A DNA stretch of 64,000 nucleotides from Insolitispirillum peregrinum (GTDB taxonomy: Bacteria; Pseudomonadota; Alphaproteobacteria; Rhodospirillales; Rhodospirillaceae). The stretch's first letter is position 1, and every line of letters begins with the position of its first letter. Of this stretch, positions 52,136 to 61,621 are shown piece after piece. Location of the stretch: contig NZ_FTOA01000001.1 of assembly GCF_900156605.1 (NCBI RefSeq), positions 310,001 through 374,000 on the forward strand, read 5' to 3'. The translations under genes were made by a program, and so were the position numbers. The notes beneath the pieces are model-generated. The model made no database searches and was not told the DNA's origin. It was given only the letters and a program-made list of their open reading frames with translations.

Positions 52136-54535
52136 GTGACCGGCCGAACTCAAACATTCCCGGTCCTGCCGTTGCGGGACATTGTCGTTTTCCCTCATAT
52201 GATCGTGCCGCTGTTCGTGGGGCGCGACAAGAGCGTGCGTGCTCTGGAAGACGTCATGGCCGATGACAAGCAGATCCTGCTGGTCGCCCAGAAGAATGCT
52301 GCGCAGGATGATCCTGGCCCCGACGACATCTATGCGGTCGGGACCGTTTCGACGGTTCTGCAGCTGCTGAAGCTGCCGGACGGGACCGTCAAAGTGCTGG
52401 TCGAAGGGGGCGAACGCGCCAAAATCGCGCGCTATACCGACCGCGAAGAATTTTTCGAAGCCGAAGCCGAACTGCTCGACGATCAGAGCGATGACAGTCA
52501 GGAGCTGGAAGCTCTCGCCCGCTCGGTGATCTCGCAGTTCGAACAGTATCTGAAGCTGAACAAAAAGATTCCGCCGGAAGTGCTGGTGTCGATCAACCAG
52601 ATCGAAGACCCCGCCAAGCTGGCCGATACCATTGCCTCGCACCTGTCGCTGAAGATCGCCGAAAAGCAGGAACTGCTGGAAAGCGCGACGATCTCCGAGC
52701 GCCTGGAACGGGTCTATGGTCACATGGAATCCGAAATTGGCGTGCTGCAGGTCGAAAAGAAGATTCGCAACCGCGTCAAGCGCCAGATGGAAAAGACCCA
52801 GCGCGAGTACTATCTGAATGAGCAGATGAAGGCCATTCAGAAGGAACTGGGTGAAGGCGAAGACGGCAAGGACGAAACGGCCGAAATCGAAGAGCGGATT
52901 CAAAAGACCCGCCTGTCGAAGGAAGCCCGTGAAAAGGCCGATGGCGAGCTGAAGAAGCTGCGCTCGATGAGCCCGATGTCCGCCGAAGCAACCGTGGTGC
53001 GCAACTATCTCGACTGGATCCTGTCGATTCCGTGGAAGAAGCGCTCCAAGGTTGATACCGACCTGAAAAAGGCCAAAAAGATCCTCGATGTGGATCACTA
53101 TGGGCTGGAAAAGGTCAAGGAACGCATTCTTGAATATTTAGCGGTGCAGGCGCGGACCAGAAAGGTCAAGGGCCCGATCCTGTGTCTGGTCGGCCCGCCG
53201 GGCGTGGGGAAAACCTCGCTGGGCAAGTCGATCGGCAAGGCGACCAATCGTACCTTTGTCCGCATGAGCCTTGGTGGCGTTCGCGATGAGTCCGAAATTC
53301 GCGGCCATCGCCGGACCTACATCGGCTCGATGCCGGGCAAGGTCATTCAGGGCATGAAAAAGGCCAAGACCTCCAACCCGCTGTTCCTGCTGGACGAAGT
53401 GGACAAGCTGGGGGCCGATTGGCGCGGCGATCCGTCGTCTGCCCTGCTCGAAGTGCTGGACCCGGAACAGAACGCCACCTTCCAGGATCACTATCTGGAA
53501 GTGGACTATGATCTGTCGGACGTGATGTTCGTCTGTACGGCCAACTCGCTGCGTATGCCGCAGCCGCTGCTGGACCGTATGGAAATCATCCGTCTGTCCG
53601 GCTATACCGAAGACGAGAAGGTGGAAATTTCCCGCCGTCACCTGATCCCCAAGCAGATGGAAGCCCACGGGCTGAAGGCTGAGGAGTGGTCGGTGTCGGA
53701 ACAGGCCCTGCGTGATCTGGTCCGCTATTACACCCGCGAAGCCGGGGTGCGTAATCTGGAACGTGAAATCGCTGGTCTGGCCCGCAAGGCGATCAAGGAT
53801 ATCATGATGAAGGGTGTCACCAAGGTGACGGTGACACCACGCAATCTGGAAAAGTTCGCTGGTGTGCGGAAATTCCGCTATGGCGAAGCCGAAATGGAAG
53901 ATCTGGTGGGTGTTGTCACCGGTCTGGCGTGGACCGAAGTCGGCGGTGATCTGCTGTCGATCGAGGCGATCACTGTGCCGGGCAAGGGCAAATTCACTCT
54001 GACCGGCCAGTTGGGCGACGTGATGAAAGAGTCGATCGAGGCGGCGCGGTCCTATACCCGTTCCCGTGCGGTCAGCTTTGGAATCAAGCCGACCATCTTC
54101 GACAAAAAGGACATCCATGTGCACGTCCCCGAAGGGGCAACGCCAAAGGATGGCCCGTCGGCAGGGATTGCGATGTGTACCGCCATCGTTTCCACTCTGA
54201 CCGGTATTCCGATCCGGGCTGATGTGGCGATGACCGGGGAAATCACCCTGCGTGGTCGTGTGCTGCCGATCGGCGGTCTGAAGGAAAAATTGCTGGCGGC
54301 TCTGCGCGGTGGCATCAAGACCGTGCTGATCCCCAAGGATAACGAAAAAGACCTGACCGAGATCCCGGACAATGTGAAAAAAGGTCTGAAGATCATTCCG
54401 GTGTCGGTGGTTGACGAAGTGTTGGCCCACGCCCTCAGCAGGCCGGTCGTTCCGATCGAGTGGCATGAAGAGGAAGAGGTCGCCGCAGTCAAGACCGAGG
54501 TCGAAAGCGAAGAAGCTGCGGCTCGTCCACATTAG
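52136..54535 (+). CDS. lon: ATP-dependent Lon protease
   Basis: A 799-residue AAA+ serine protease that removes misfolded and regulatory proteins. The N-terminal LAN domain opens [20 protein letters not shown], the AAA+ part has GPPGVGKTS and [11 protein letters not shown], and the protease domain has the Ser-Lys dyad in [11 protein letters not shown] and [14 protein letters not shown]. The GTG at 52136 is preferred (GACGAGGT 5-6 nt upstream); an in-frame GTG at 52121 adds five residues. A multi-hairpin repeat and a terminator follow; no hup gene is found where many proteobacteria have one. Confidence 0.96.
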   Translation: MTGRTQTFPVLPLRDIVVFPHMIVPLFVGRDKSVRALEDVMADDKQILLVAQKNAAQDDPGPDDIYAVGTVSTVLQLLKLPDGTVKVLVEGGERAKIARYTDREEFFEAEAELLDDQSDDSQELEALARSVISQFEQYLKLNKKIPPEVLVSINQIEDPAKLADTIASHLSLKIAEKQELLESATISERLERVYGHMESEIGVLQVEKKIRNRVKRQMEKTQREYYLNEQMKAIQKELGEGEDGKDETAEIEERIQKTRLSKEAREKADGELKKLRSMSPMSAEATVVRNYLDWILSIPWKKRSKVDTDLKKAKKILDVDHYGLEKVKERILEYLAVQARTRKVKGPILCLVGPPGVGKTSLGKSIGKATNRTFVRMSLGGVRDESEIRGHRRTYIGSMPGKVIQGMKKAKTSNPLFLLDEVDKLGADWRGDPSSALLEVLDPEQNATFQDHYLEVDYDLSDVMFVCTANSLRMPQPLLDRMEIIRLSGYTEDEKVEISRRHLIPKQMEAHGLKAEEWSVSEQALRDLVRYYTREAGVRNLEREIAGLARKAIKDIMMKGVTKVTVTPRNLEKFAGVRKFRYGEAEMEDLVGVVTGLAWTEVGGDLLSIEAITVPGKGKFTLTGQLGDVMKESIEAARSYTRSRAVSFGIKPTIFDKKDIHVHVPEGATPKDGPSAGIAMCTAIVSTLTGIPIRADVAMTGEITLRGRVLPIGGLKEKLLAALRGGIKTVLIPKDNEKDLTEIPDNVKKGLKIIPVSVVDEVLAHALSRPVVPIEWHEEEEVAAVKTEVESEEAAARPH

Positions 54536-54560
54536 AGTGGTGAGCGCGGTTCCTGTCACA

Positions 54561-54715
54561 GTGCACGACGGTTGGTGGAAAAGAGTGGGCTAGCGCCCAA
54601 ACCGTTCTGGGGATAAGTCCCCCGAACCGCCATTTTTTCTTTGACTATCAAATCAATGGGGTCCGGGGCCTCAAGGCCCCGGCGAGGTGTGGAGCGGCGC
54701 TCCGCATTCTTGTTT
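54561..54715 (-). repeat. Multi-hairpin interspersed repeat, copy 6
   Basis: Minus orientation: GGAGCGGCGCTCC near 54690, GGGGCCTCAAGGCCCC near 54664, ATTTTTTCTTTG arm, and TGGGCTAGCGCCCA near 54586. The left flank GTGCACGACGG also matches the inside of the 21.6-kb element, so this copy keeps more than the hairpins but no clear terminal repeat. Confidence 0.72.
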
Positions 54716-54737
54716 CCCTACGGTCGTGTTTGCGGAC

Positions 54738-54776
54738 AAAAAGCCCCGGTGAGGAACGCTCACCGGGGCTTTTTTT
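54738..54776. terminator. Bidirectional intrinsic terminator
   Basis: AAAAA GCCCCGGTGAG (54743-54753), GAACG loop, CTCACCGGGGC (54759-54769) and TTTTTTT. A perfect 11-bp stem with A and T runs on both sides, ending the lon transcript after the repeat. Confidence 0.92.
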
Positions 54777-54953
54777 GGGTGTGCTGTGCGTGCAGGGCAT
54801 GGCGGGATGATTTGGTTGCACTTTTCGGCGGCAAAAGAGTCTTTTATGCTGACAGCTCTGTCATTAAGGTACAGGTTTCGTCTGAAACGATGTGCCGCAC
54901 ACATCCATGCCAAGGCTGTTCGGCCCAGATCAGCCTGATATCAGGAAATTACC

Positions 54954-55502
54954 ATGGCCCGCGCCCCTCTGAAATCACCTGTCCCTTTGGTGGACGGGCA
55001 GCAAGACCCCTTGGCATTGGATCATTTTGTGCCGTACCGTGTATCGGTGCTGTCGAACATCATCAGCCGTTCGGTGGCACAGTTGTATGCATCCCAGTTC
55101 GAGCTGACCATTCCGGAATGGCGGGTGATGGTGGTGCTGGGGCAGGAAGAGGCCATTGGCGAGACGATGTGCGCCAATTCCGTCGCCATGCGGACGGCGA
55201 TGGACAAGGTGCAGGTCAGCCGGGCGGTGTCGCGGATGTTGCAGGCCGGGTTGATTGACCGGGCGATTGATCGTGATGACCGGCGGCGGTCTGTTCTGCG
55301 CCTGACCGAAAAGGGCCATCAGGTTTATGCCGAAATCGTTCCGGCAGCTTTGAAATATGAAGCCGAGTTGCTGGCAACGCTGAGTGATGAGCAGCGCGAC
55401 AGTCTGAACAACCTGATTTCGGTCCTGACGACTGCCGCTCGTGATCTGGAAAGTGCGGTTCTGGGCCGCCGCGCTCGCGCTGTGGTGCGCGACGAGGAAT
55501 AA
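54954..55502 (+). CDS. MarR-family transcriptional regulator
   Basis: A 182-residue winged-helix regulator. The core is LTIPEWRVMVVLG, then the recognition region MDKVQVSRAVSRMLQAGLI and the wing DRDDRRRSVLRLTEKG, all typical of MarR. Dimerisation helices lie at both ends. An insertion-like segment ETMCANSVAMRTA stands before the recognition helix. Ligand and targets are unknown. GTTTC-GTCT-GAAAC at 54886-54899 is a small inverted repeat upstream that could be its own operator. Confidence 0.87.
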   Translation: MARAPLKSPVPLVDGQQDPLALDHFVPYRVSVLSNIISRSVAQLYASQFELTIPEWRVMVVLGQEEAIGETMCANSVAMRTAMDKVQVSRAVSRMLQAGLIDRAIDRDDRRRSVLRLTEKGHQVYAEIVPAALKYEAELLATLSDEQRDSLNNLISVLTTAARDLESAVLGRRARAVVRDEE

Positions 55503-55512
55503 TGCTGTAAGG

Positions 55513-55640
55513 CAACAAGGATGTGGAGCGCTGCTCCACACCTCGCTGGGGCCTTTAGGCCCCAGACCCCATGGACTTGATATTGAAAGCGAAAACGGGG
55601 GCCTTAGGCCTCGAACGGGTCTCGGCAGCAGGCTTGCTGC
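55513..55640 (+). repeat. Multi-hairpin interspersed repeat, copy 7
   Basis: GGAGCGCTGCTCC near 55525, GGGGCCTTTAGGCCCC near 55549 with a matched change in the loop, CCCATGGACTTGATATTGAA arm, GGGGGCCTTAGGCCTCGAA and CAGCAGGCTTGCTG. Stems are kept although the sequence varies. It lies between the convergent MarR and HMA genes. Confidence 0.73.
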
Positions 55641-55641
55641 G

Positions 55642-55845
55642 TCAGAGCACCGGCCCCATGAAATCAAAGCCAGCGGCATCGACAGCGCGGCGGACGGCAT
55701 CGTCGCTGGCCGGTTCGACGCTGACGGTTTTCTTGTCGAGATCGACAACCACGTTCGCTGCCGGAATTTCCTTCAGGATGGCTTGCCGGACGCCATTGGC
55801 GCAGCCTTGGCAGGTCATGCCGCCGACGCTGTACAGCTTTTGCAT
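55642..55845 (-). CDS. Heavy-metal-associated (HMA) domain protein, CopZ-like
   Basis: A 67-residue ferredoxin-fold metallochaperone. The metal site is GGMTCQGCANGVRQAI at about residues 8-23 with both cysteines. This type shuttles Cu(I) to export ATPases; no ATPase or copper regulator adjoins it here, and the C-terminus FDFMGPVL lacks the more usual acidic face. The metal is therefore inferred from the family. Confidence 0.82.
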   Translation of the reverse strand: MQKLYSVGGMTCQGCANGVRQAILKEIPAANVVVDLDKKTVSVEPASDDAVRRAVDAAGFDFMGPVL

Positions 55846-55961
55846 TTGTCTCTCTCCTGTTCAGGGGTGTGGGTTTTTATCTCTCGGATAAAGGTCGGTT
55901 TGCAGTATAAAGCAAGCGTGAAATACCTGCCATGCCTCTATCAATAAAGGTTCCGGCGCTG

Positions 55962-58001
55962 ATGATGTCAGATACCCCCATTTCCGATGATGCCCTGACC
56001 GGCGAAGGCCTGGGTCTGCCCGGAATTGAATGGGGGGAAGACGGAGTGCCGCGGTCGCAACGATTCGACGACGTTTATTTTTCCCTGCACGATGGATGGG
56101 CCGAAAGCCGCCATGTCTTTCTGGATGGCTGTGCCTTGCCCGCCCGCTGGCGGGGATGCGAGCGGTTTGTGGTGGCGGAAGCGGGCTTTGGCACCGGGCG
56201 CAATTTCCTGCTGACCTGGTTGAGCTGGCGATCTGATCCGCAGGGATCAGCTACCCTGGACTTTATTTCGGTCGAAGGCTTTCCGCTGACGCAACAGGAT
56301 TTGCAGCGGGCTTTGGTGGATTTGCCGGACCCGGCGATGGCTCCGTTGGCGGCTGAACTGGTTGCGGCGTGGCCGGTGCGGCAGCCGGGCTTCCATCTGC
56401 GCCTGTTTGATGGCGGGCGGGTGCGGTTGTTGCTGCTGTTCGGAACGGTGGCCGAGGTGTTGCCGCAACTGGCTGTGCCACCGGGAGGGCTGGTGGATAG
56501 CTGGTATCTGGACGGCTTTGCCCCGGCAAAGAACCCGGACATGTGGAGCGATGACGTGTTTGCGCAAGTGGCGCGGCTGTCGCGCCCCGGTGCCCGCTTT
56601 GGCACCTATGCCGCCGCAGGATTTGTGCGGCGAGGGCTGGAGCAGGTGGGCTTTGCCGTCGAGCGGCGGGCCGGGTTTGCCCATAAGCGGGAATGTCTGG
56701 CGGGCCGCTTTGTCGCAAAGCTGACGGAACAGCACACTGCGCCATGGTTTGCGCCTCCGGTCCCGCTGGCTGCCGGGGCGCGGGTGGCGATTGTTGGCGC
56801 CGGGGTGGCGGGATGCGCGCTGGCGGCGGCTTTGTCGCGGCGGGGGCTGGTCCCGCTGCTGTTTGACCGGCACGGACAGGCAGGAACCGAAGGGTCAGGT
56901 AATCCCTGTGGCTTGCTGAAGCCTCGGTTGACCGCCGATGGCGGTGTGCATGGGCGCTTTTACAGTCAGGCGACCCTCTATGCGATGGCCTTGTTGCCGG
57001 AAACCCTGTGGGTGGGCAAAGGGATTTTCCATCTGGCACGCGATGCCGAAGAGGCCGCACTGGTGCAGCGGTTGGCCCGCACCCTGCCGCCGGGGCACGC
57101 GGTGCCGATGGATGCCGGGCAGACGCAGCAGGTCTGTGGGGTGGAGGCCCCGTTTGGTGGGCTGTGGTTCCCCCATGCCGGGGCCATTCGTCCGCCAGAG
57201 GTCTGCCGCTGGCTGCTGGAGCAGGCAGAGCCGTTCATTCCGGTGCGTACCGCAACCGCCGAGCCTCCTCAGCCGCTCCCCGATGGTGGCTGGCTGGTGG
57301 CTGGCGAACAGGTCGAGGCGGTGGTGCTGGCCGCCGGGCCATTCAGTCGCTTGCTGTGGCCGGATGCCGAGCTGCCGATCCATGCCAACCGGGGGCAGAT
57401 CAGCCTGTGGTCGGAACCGGACAACGGAACCGGCTCGTCACCATCGGCGGCGCTGTCGTTTGGCGGCTATCTGTCGCCACGCTTTACCGATCTGCAAAAC
57501 CGGGCGGTGCGGGTACTGGGGGCGACCTATCGCCGCTGGCCCGATCTGGCCGATGATCAGTGGTCCGTGCTGGACGACACCGACCATCAGGCGGTTAACG
57601 ATCTGTTGCAAAGCCACCTGCCTGCGCAGGCGGCGGCTTTGGCGACCGGAGACGGGCGCATCGGCGGACGGGCGGCCTTGCGGGCGACCATCGCCGACCA
57701 TATGCCGCTGGCCGGGCCGCTGTTTTCCGCTCCCGATTTCCGCGCCGACTTTGCCGATTTGCACCACGGGCGGCGCTGGTCGGCCTATCCGCAGGCCCGC
57801 TGGACGGCGGGGCTGTACATTCTGGGCGGTCTGGGCTCACGCGGTTTTCAGACCGCGCCCCTGCTGGCCGAGCATCTGGCGGCGATGATGGTGGGTGCAC
57901 CCTCACCGCTGCCACAGGATTTGTCCGAAGCCGTGCATCCGGCTCGTTTTCTGGTGCGCAGCCTGCGCAAGCCGCCCGCCCGCAAGAAACGGGCTGAGTA
58001 A
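55962..58001 (+). CDS. mnmC: Bifunctional tRNA mnm5s2U34 biosynthesis protein MnmC
   Basis: A two-domain enzyme of about 680 residues finishing the wobble-uridine modification. Residues to about 245 form the methyltransferase (MnmC2): FDDVYFSLHDGWAES, the SAM loop VVAEAGFGTGRNFLLTW, and DSWYLDGFAPAKNPDMW. From about 260 an FAD oxidase (MnmC1) begins with RVAIVGAGVAGCALAAALSR. The oxidase part removes the carboxymethyl group of cmnm5U, and the methyltransferase then makes mnm5U. Starts at 55932, 55962 and 55965 are in frame; 55962 has AAAGG upstream. It converges with the next gene. Confidence 0.93.
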   Translation: MMSDTPISDDALTGEGLGLPGIEWGEDGVPRSQRFDDVYFSLHDGWAESRHVFLDGCALPARWRGCERFVVAEAGFGTGRNFLLTWLSWRSDPQGSATLDFISVEGFPLTQQDLQRALVDLPDPAMAPLAAELVAAWPVRQPGFHLRLFDGGRVRLLLLFGTVAEVLPQLAVPPGGLVDSWYLDGFAPAKNPDMWSDDVFAQVARLSRPGARFGTYAAAGFVRRGLEQVGFAVERRAGFAHKRECLAGRFVAKLTEQHTAPWFAPPVPLAAGARVAIVGAGVAGCALAAALSRRGLVPLLFDRHGQAGTEGSGNPCGLLKPRLTADGGVHGRFYSQATLYAMALLPETLWVGKGIFHLARDAEEAALVQRLARTLPPGHAVPMDAGQTQQVCGVEAPFGGLWFPHAGAIRPPEVCRWLLEQAEPFIPVRTATAEPPQPLPDGGWLVAGEQVEAVVLAAGPFSRLLWPDAELPIHANRGQISLWSEPDNGTGSSPSAALSFGGYLSPRFTDLQNRAVRVLGATYRRWPDLADDQWSVLDDTDHQAVNDLLQSHLPAQAAALATGDGRIGGRAALRATIADHMPLAGPLFSAPDFRADFADLHHGRRWSAYPQARWTAGLYILGGLGSRGFQTAPLLAEHLAAMMVGAPSPLPQDLSEAVHPARFLVRSLRKPPARKKRAE

Positions 58002-58002
58002 G

Positions 58003-58431
58003 TTATTCCCTGCCGTGCTTGCAGGGATTGCCTTTGGCGAGATTCGGACAGGTTTCGACATCACCGACGTGCTCGGGTTCTCCCAGACCAATCCAGGCAT
58101 CAATGGCCTCGGGGTCAAAGCCACAGCGCCGTTCCCCGGCCACCTCGATCAACGGGCGACGGATCAACAGCGGTTCGGCCAGCATCATCGCCAGCGCACT
58201 GTCGGCGGTGGCCGCAGTGGGATCGACCTCGCCGGATTTGACCCGGGGGGCGGCCTTGTTGAACCAGTCGGCGACCGGCTTGTCAGTGAAAAAGGGCCGC
58301 AAGCTTTCTGCCGTCCATGGATGGGTCAGCAGGGAATGGGCTTCGACCGTATGGCCCGCGGCCTCCAGCAGGGCTTTCTGGCGGGTGTTGTTGCGGCAAC
58401 CGGGTTTTTCGTAAAAAACGACGTGAACCAT
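58003..58431 (-). CDS. Nitrogenase-associated ArsC/Spx-like protein
   Basis: A 142-residue thioredoxin-fold protein of the ArsC/Spx family, matching the subgroup annotated as nitrogenase-associated protein. N-terminal VVFYEKPGCRNNTRQKALLE keeps the single active-site-like Cys; TDKPVADWFNKAAP and LAEPLLIRRPLIEV are the ArsC core; the C-terminus adds Cys and His residues (ETCPNLAKGNPCKHG) that could bind metal. ATG 58431 has GGAG 9 nt upstream (TTG 58452 is also in frame). It follows draG by 23 bp on the same strand. Its function is unproven. Confidence 0.8.
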   Translation of the reverse strand: MVHVVFYEKPGCRNNTRQKALLEAAGHTVEAHSLLTHPWTAESLRPFFTDKPVADWFNKAAPRVKSGEVDPTAATADSALAMMLAEPLLIRRPLIEVAGERRCGFDPEAIDAWIGLGEPEHVGDVETCPNLAKGNPCKHGRE

Positions 58432-58454
58432 GGCGGGATTCTCCGGGGTCAAAA

Positions 58455-59348
58455 TTACAGGGAAACACCGGCCAGCTTGAGCAGGGCGGTGGTCTGCTGG
58501 TGAATTTCACTGGCAACAGCCGGGTCCAGCTTGGACAGCCAGCTACGGGGAATGGCATCAACACCATAGGTGGCCCCGGCCAGCATGCCGGCTATGGCGC
58601 CGGTGGTATCGGCGTCACCGCCCTGATTGACCGTTTCGACCAGACAGCTTTTGAAGCTGTCGGTCATGAAATAGCAATGCTGGACGGTTTGCATCGTATC
58701 AATGATGTAGGCCGATGCCTGACCGCGATAGGGCTCGAAGCGAAAGCTTTTGTGGCGGGCGAGCAGGGCATTGGACTCTTCGCGCACCGCCTTGACACCA
58801 CCGCCCGCCAGCAGGCGGTGAATCATCCGCCCCAAGGTCAGCGTCGCACTGTCGGACAGTGGGTGGTTGTGGGTGGTGTGGGCCTGCGCCAGCGTCCACT
58901 CTTCCAGAGCCTGCGGATTGTTGACCGTCGCCAGCGCCACCGGCAGGGTGCGCATCGCCGCACCATTTCCAGCATCGCCTTCGTGATATTCGGTACGGGT
59001 GGTTCCGTGCAGGATATACCGCTGGATGCCCCGGCGAACGGTGTTGCCGACATCGACCGGCTTGCTGCGCAGCCAGTCGGCAAAATGCTCGCAGACAACC
59101 GCTGTGTCCATGCCTTGACGGCTGATCAGGGCGCGCCCCAGACTGAGGCTCATCTGGGTGTCGTCGGTCACTTGCCCCGGCTTCAGGCGCAGCCAGCCGC
59201 CGCCGATGATTTTCTGGTGAACGCCATAGTGCTGCTGGATCTCGCCCCGGGTCATGAACTCGACGGTCGCGCCCAAAGCGTCACCGACGGCCAGCCCCAT
59301 ATAGGCACCGACGGCACGTTGATACAGGCTGATGGATGTGTCGGACAT
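58455..59348 (-). CDS. draG: ADP-ribosyl-[dinitrogen reductase] hydrolase DraG
   Basis: A 297-residue dimanganese hydrolase that removes ADP-ribose from the modified Arg of NifH and so reactivates nitrogenase when ammonium falls or energy returns. Metal-site motifs of the ADP-ribosylglycohydrolase family: GDALGATVEFM near residue 22, VTDDTQMSLSLG near 60, and NQGGDADTTGAIAG near 240. Its activity is controlled by membrane sequestration through AmtB and PII in studied species. It follows draT by 24 bp. Confidence 0.96.
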   Translation of the reverse strand: MSDTSISLYQRAVGAYMGLAVGDALGATVEFMTRGEIQQHYGVHQKIIGGGWLRLKPGQVTDDTQMSLSLGRALISRQGMDTAVVCEHFADWLRSKPVDVGNTVRRGIQRYILHGTTRTEYHEGDAGNGAAMRTLPVALATVNNPQALEEWTLAQAHTTHNHPLSDSATLTLGRMIHRLLAGGGVKAVREESNALLARHKSFRFEPYRGQASAYIIDTMQTVQHCYFMTDSFKSCLVETVNQGGDADTTGAIAGMLAGATYGVDAIPRSWLSKLDPAVASEIHQQTTALLKLAGVSL

Positions 59349-59372
59349 CGTGGTCGGGCTCCTGTGGCGGAA

Positions 59373-60233
59373 TCAGAGGTAACTGGTCTGAACGCGGTAA
59401 TCGCCGCCGATCACCAGATATTCGCCTTCCCCTTTCAGCGGGTGAGACGACAGCAGGGTGTTGAAGAACACCACTTTGCATTTGGGGACGCGGGCGGTGA
59501 GGATGGTGTCGCCGAAACATTCGGCGATGTGTCGTTCCGAGGAAAACGACACCAGACTGTTGATGCGGATGATGACCGTGCGGCGGTCTTCGCGTTCGAC
59601 CAGCTGGTGTTCGGTATAGTCGTTGACCCCCCGGTACAGGGTCAGGTGTGGCTGCCCCGGTTCAATGAAGCGGTCGAGGCAGTACTGGCAGAACTCGTAC
59701 ATGATATCGAGCTGGGTATGGATGGCGTTGTTGTGGAACCGGCTGGCCATCTTTTCTTCGACATACCCGGCCCACGCCGGTGAGGCAAATTTCAGGATCG
59801 GGCTTTTGTGAAAGGTTGGAAACAGGCCAAAGCGGCTTTCCACCCAGCCTTTCATCACCGCGCCTTCGCGCGAATTGTTGTCGTATCCCCAGCCTTTCAG
59901 CAGACGCAGATAGCTGGAGCGGAACCGGCGGGCACCGGTGTTGCCGCCGCGGGTTTCGCGCTGTTCCGGGTCCAGCCCGAACATCGCCTCCATATAAAGA
60001 CGAAACGCCTCGCCAGCGTCTGCGAGGGTTTCGGCCTCGCCCAGCATTTCCCCGAACAGGCTGCGGTTCATTTCGCGCACCCCGTTGATATGCAGGGCCT
60101 GGGGATGGTCGTTGAACAGGTGTGATCCCAGCAGGGCTGTCGGCAAGCCGACAAGGTTGGTCGAATGCCCAATATAAGGAAGGCTGCTTTCCACGCCGCG
60201 GGGCGGGGGATTGATGGCGGGGGTGTCGACCAT
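59373..60233 (-). CDS. draT: NAD+-dinitrogen reductase ADP-D-ribosyltransferase DraT
   Basis: A 286-residue enzyme that moves ADP-ribose from NAD+ to the conserved Arg of NifH (Arg102 here), switching nitrogenase off in response to ammonium or darkness/anoxia. Family blocks: STNLVGLPTALLGSHLFNDHP near residue 24, GYDNNSREGAVMKGWVESRFG, and LTLYRGVNDYTEHQLVERED with the Arg of the NAD-binding strand. AAGGA precedes ATG 60233. It diverges from nifH; a sigma-54-type element faces it at 60307-60320. Confidence 0.96.
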   Translation of the reverse strand: MVDTPAINPPPRGVESSLPYIGHSTNLVGLPTALLGSHLFNDHPQALHINGVREMNRSLFGEMLGEAETLADAGEAFRLYMEAMFGLDPEQRETRGGNTGARRFRSSYLRLLKGWGYDNNSREGAVMKGWVESRFGLFPTFHKSPILKFASPAWAGYVEEKMASRFHNNAIHTQLDIMYEFCQYCLDRFIEPGQPHLTLYRGVNDYTEHQLVEREDRRTVIIRINSLVSFSSERHIAECFGDTILTARVPKCKVVFFNTLLSSHPLKGEGEYLVIGGDYRVQTSYL

Positions 60234-60306
60234 GCACGATCCTTATCCATGGAAAAAAAGGCGATGTGGCGACCCCGGACAGCCGCCGGGGCAACCCTTT
60301 CACGAT

Positions 60307-60320
60307 GCAAAAAACATGCC
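60307..60320 (-). promoter_or_regulatory. Candidate sigma-54 (-24/-12) promoter facing draT
   Basis: Minus strand reads GGGCATGTTTTTTGCAT: GG at 60320-60319 and GC at 60308-60307, exactly 12 nt apart, matching the consensus TGGCAY-R-N4-TTGCA except for the first T. It lies about 75 nt before the draT start and 55-110 bp from the two NifA-type sites. Confidence 0.6.
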
Positions 60321-60374
60321 CTTATGAAAATTAAGTGTTTACCCGCCTCCGCTGTCGTCCTGTGGCGGCAGACG

Positions 60375-60390
60375 TGTGACGGGTGCGACA
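60375..60390. promoter_or_regulatory. NifA upstream activator site 1
   Basis: TGT (60375-60377), 10 nt, ACA (60388-60390), the exact NifA UAS pattern. It lies about 120 bp before the nifH -24 element and about 62 bp from the draT -24 element. Confidence 0.75.
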
Positions 60391-60404
60391 CTGTGTCGGT
60401 GTTT

Positions 60405-60420
60405 TGTCGGGTTCACAACA
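60405..60420. promoter_or_regulatory. NifA upstream activator site 2
   Basis: TGT (60405-60407), 10 nt, ACA (60418-60420). Centre-to-centre distance to site 1 is 30 bp, close to three helical turns, so both dimers would face the same side. Confidence 0.75.
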
Positions 60421-60509
60421 CGGTGTTTTCTGGATGTCATATTTTTTGTAAGGATATTAATGCGATGAAATTAAACGATTATTTTTTTATTTCGGCAGTT
60501 TTCAGGAAT

Positions 60510-60525
60510 TGGCACGCCACCTGCA
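60510..60525 (+). promoter_or_regulatory. Sigma-54 promoter of nifH
   Basis: TGGCAC (60510-60515), 5 nt, CTGCA (60521-60525); GG and GC are 12 nt apart. Transcription should start near 60536, giving a roughly 60-nt leader with a GGGGGC-CGGT-GCCCCC hairpin at 60544-60559. Confidence 0.88.
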
Positions 60526-60574
60526 TTGGCTGTTCTGCGTGGCGGGGGCCGGTGCCCCCCTGATGATCGACTAG

Positions 60575-61495
<921 letters not shown>

Positions 61496-61498
61496 GCA

Positions 61499-61587
61499 CC
61501 CGTCACGCGCCGGGGTGGCCCCAGTGCCGCCCCGCGATGTGAAGCGGGTTACGAGAGGTCGCCGACGTGGGTGCTCTGCGTGACGGG
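61499..61587 (+). promoter_or_regulatory. Structured nifH-nifD intercistronic region
   Basis: CCCGTCACGC (61499-61508) pairs with GCGTGACGGG (61578-61587), enclosing GGGG-TGG-CCCC (61513-61523) and a CCGC/GCGG stem. The long-range stem starts four bases after the nifH stop. No T-run, so it likely protects the nifH 3' end after processing rather than terminating fully. Confidence 0.65.
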
Positions 61588-61621
61588 CGGTCCTGAGTCA
61601 AGGGGTTAGGAGGGGTAGGCC

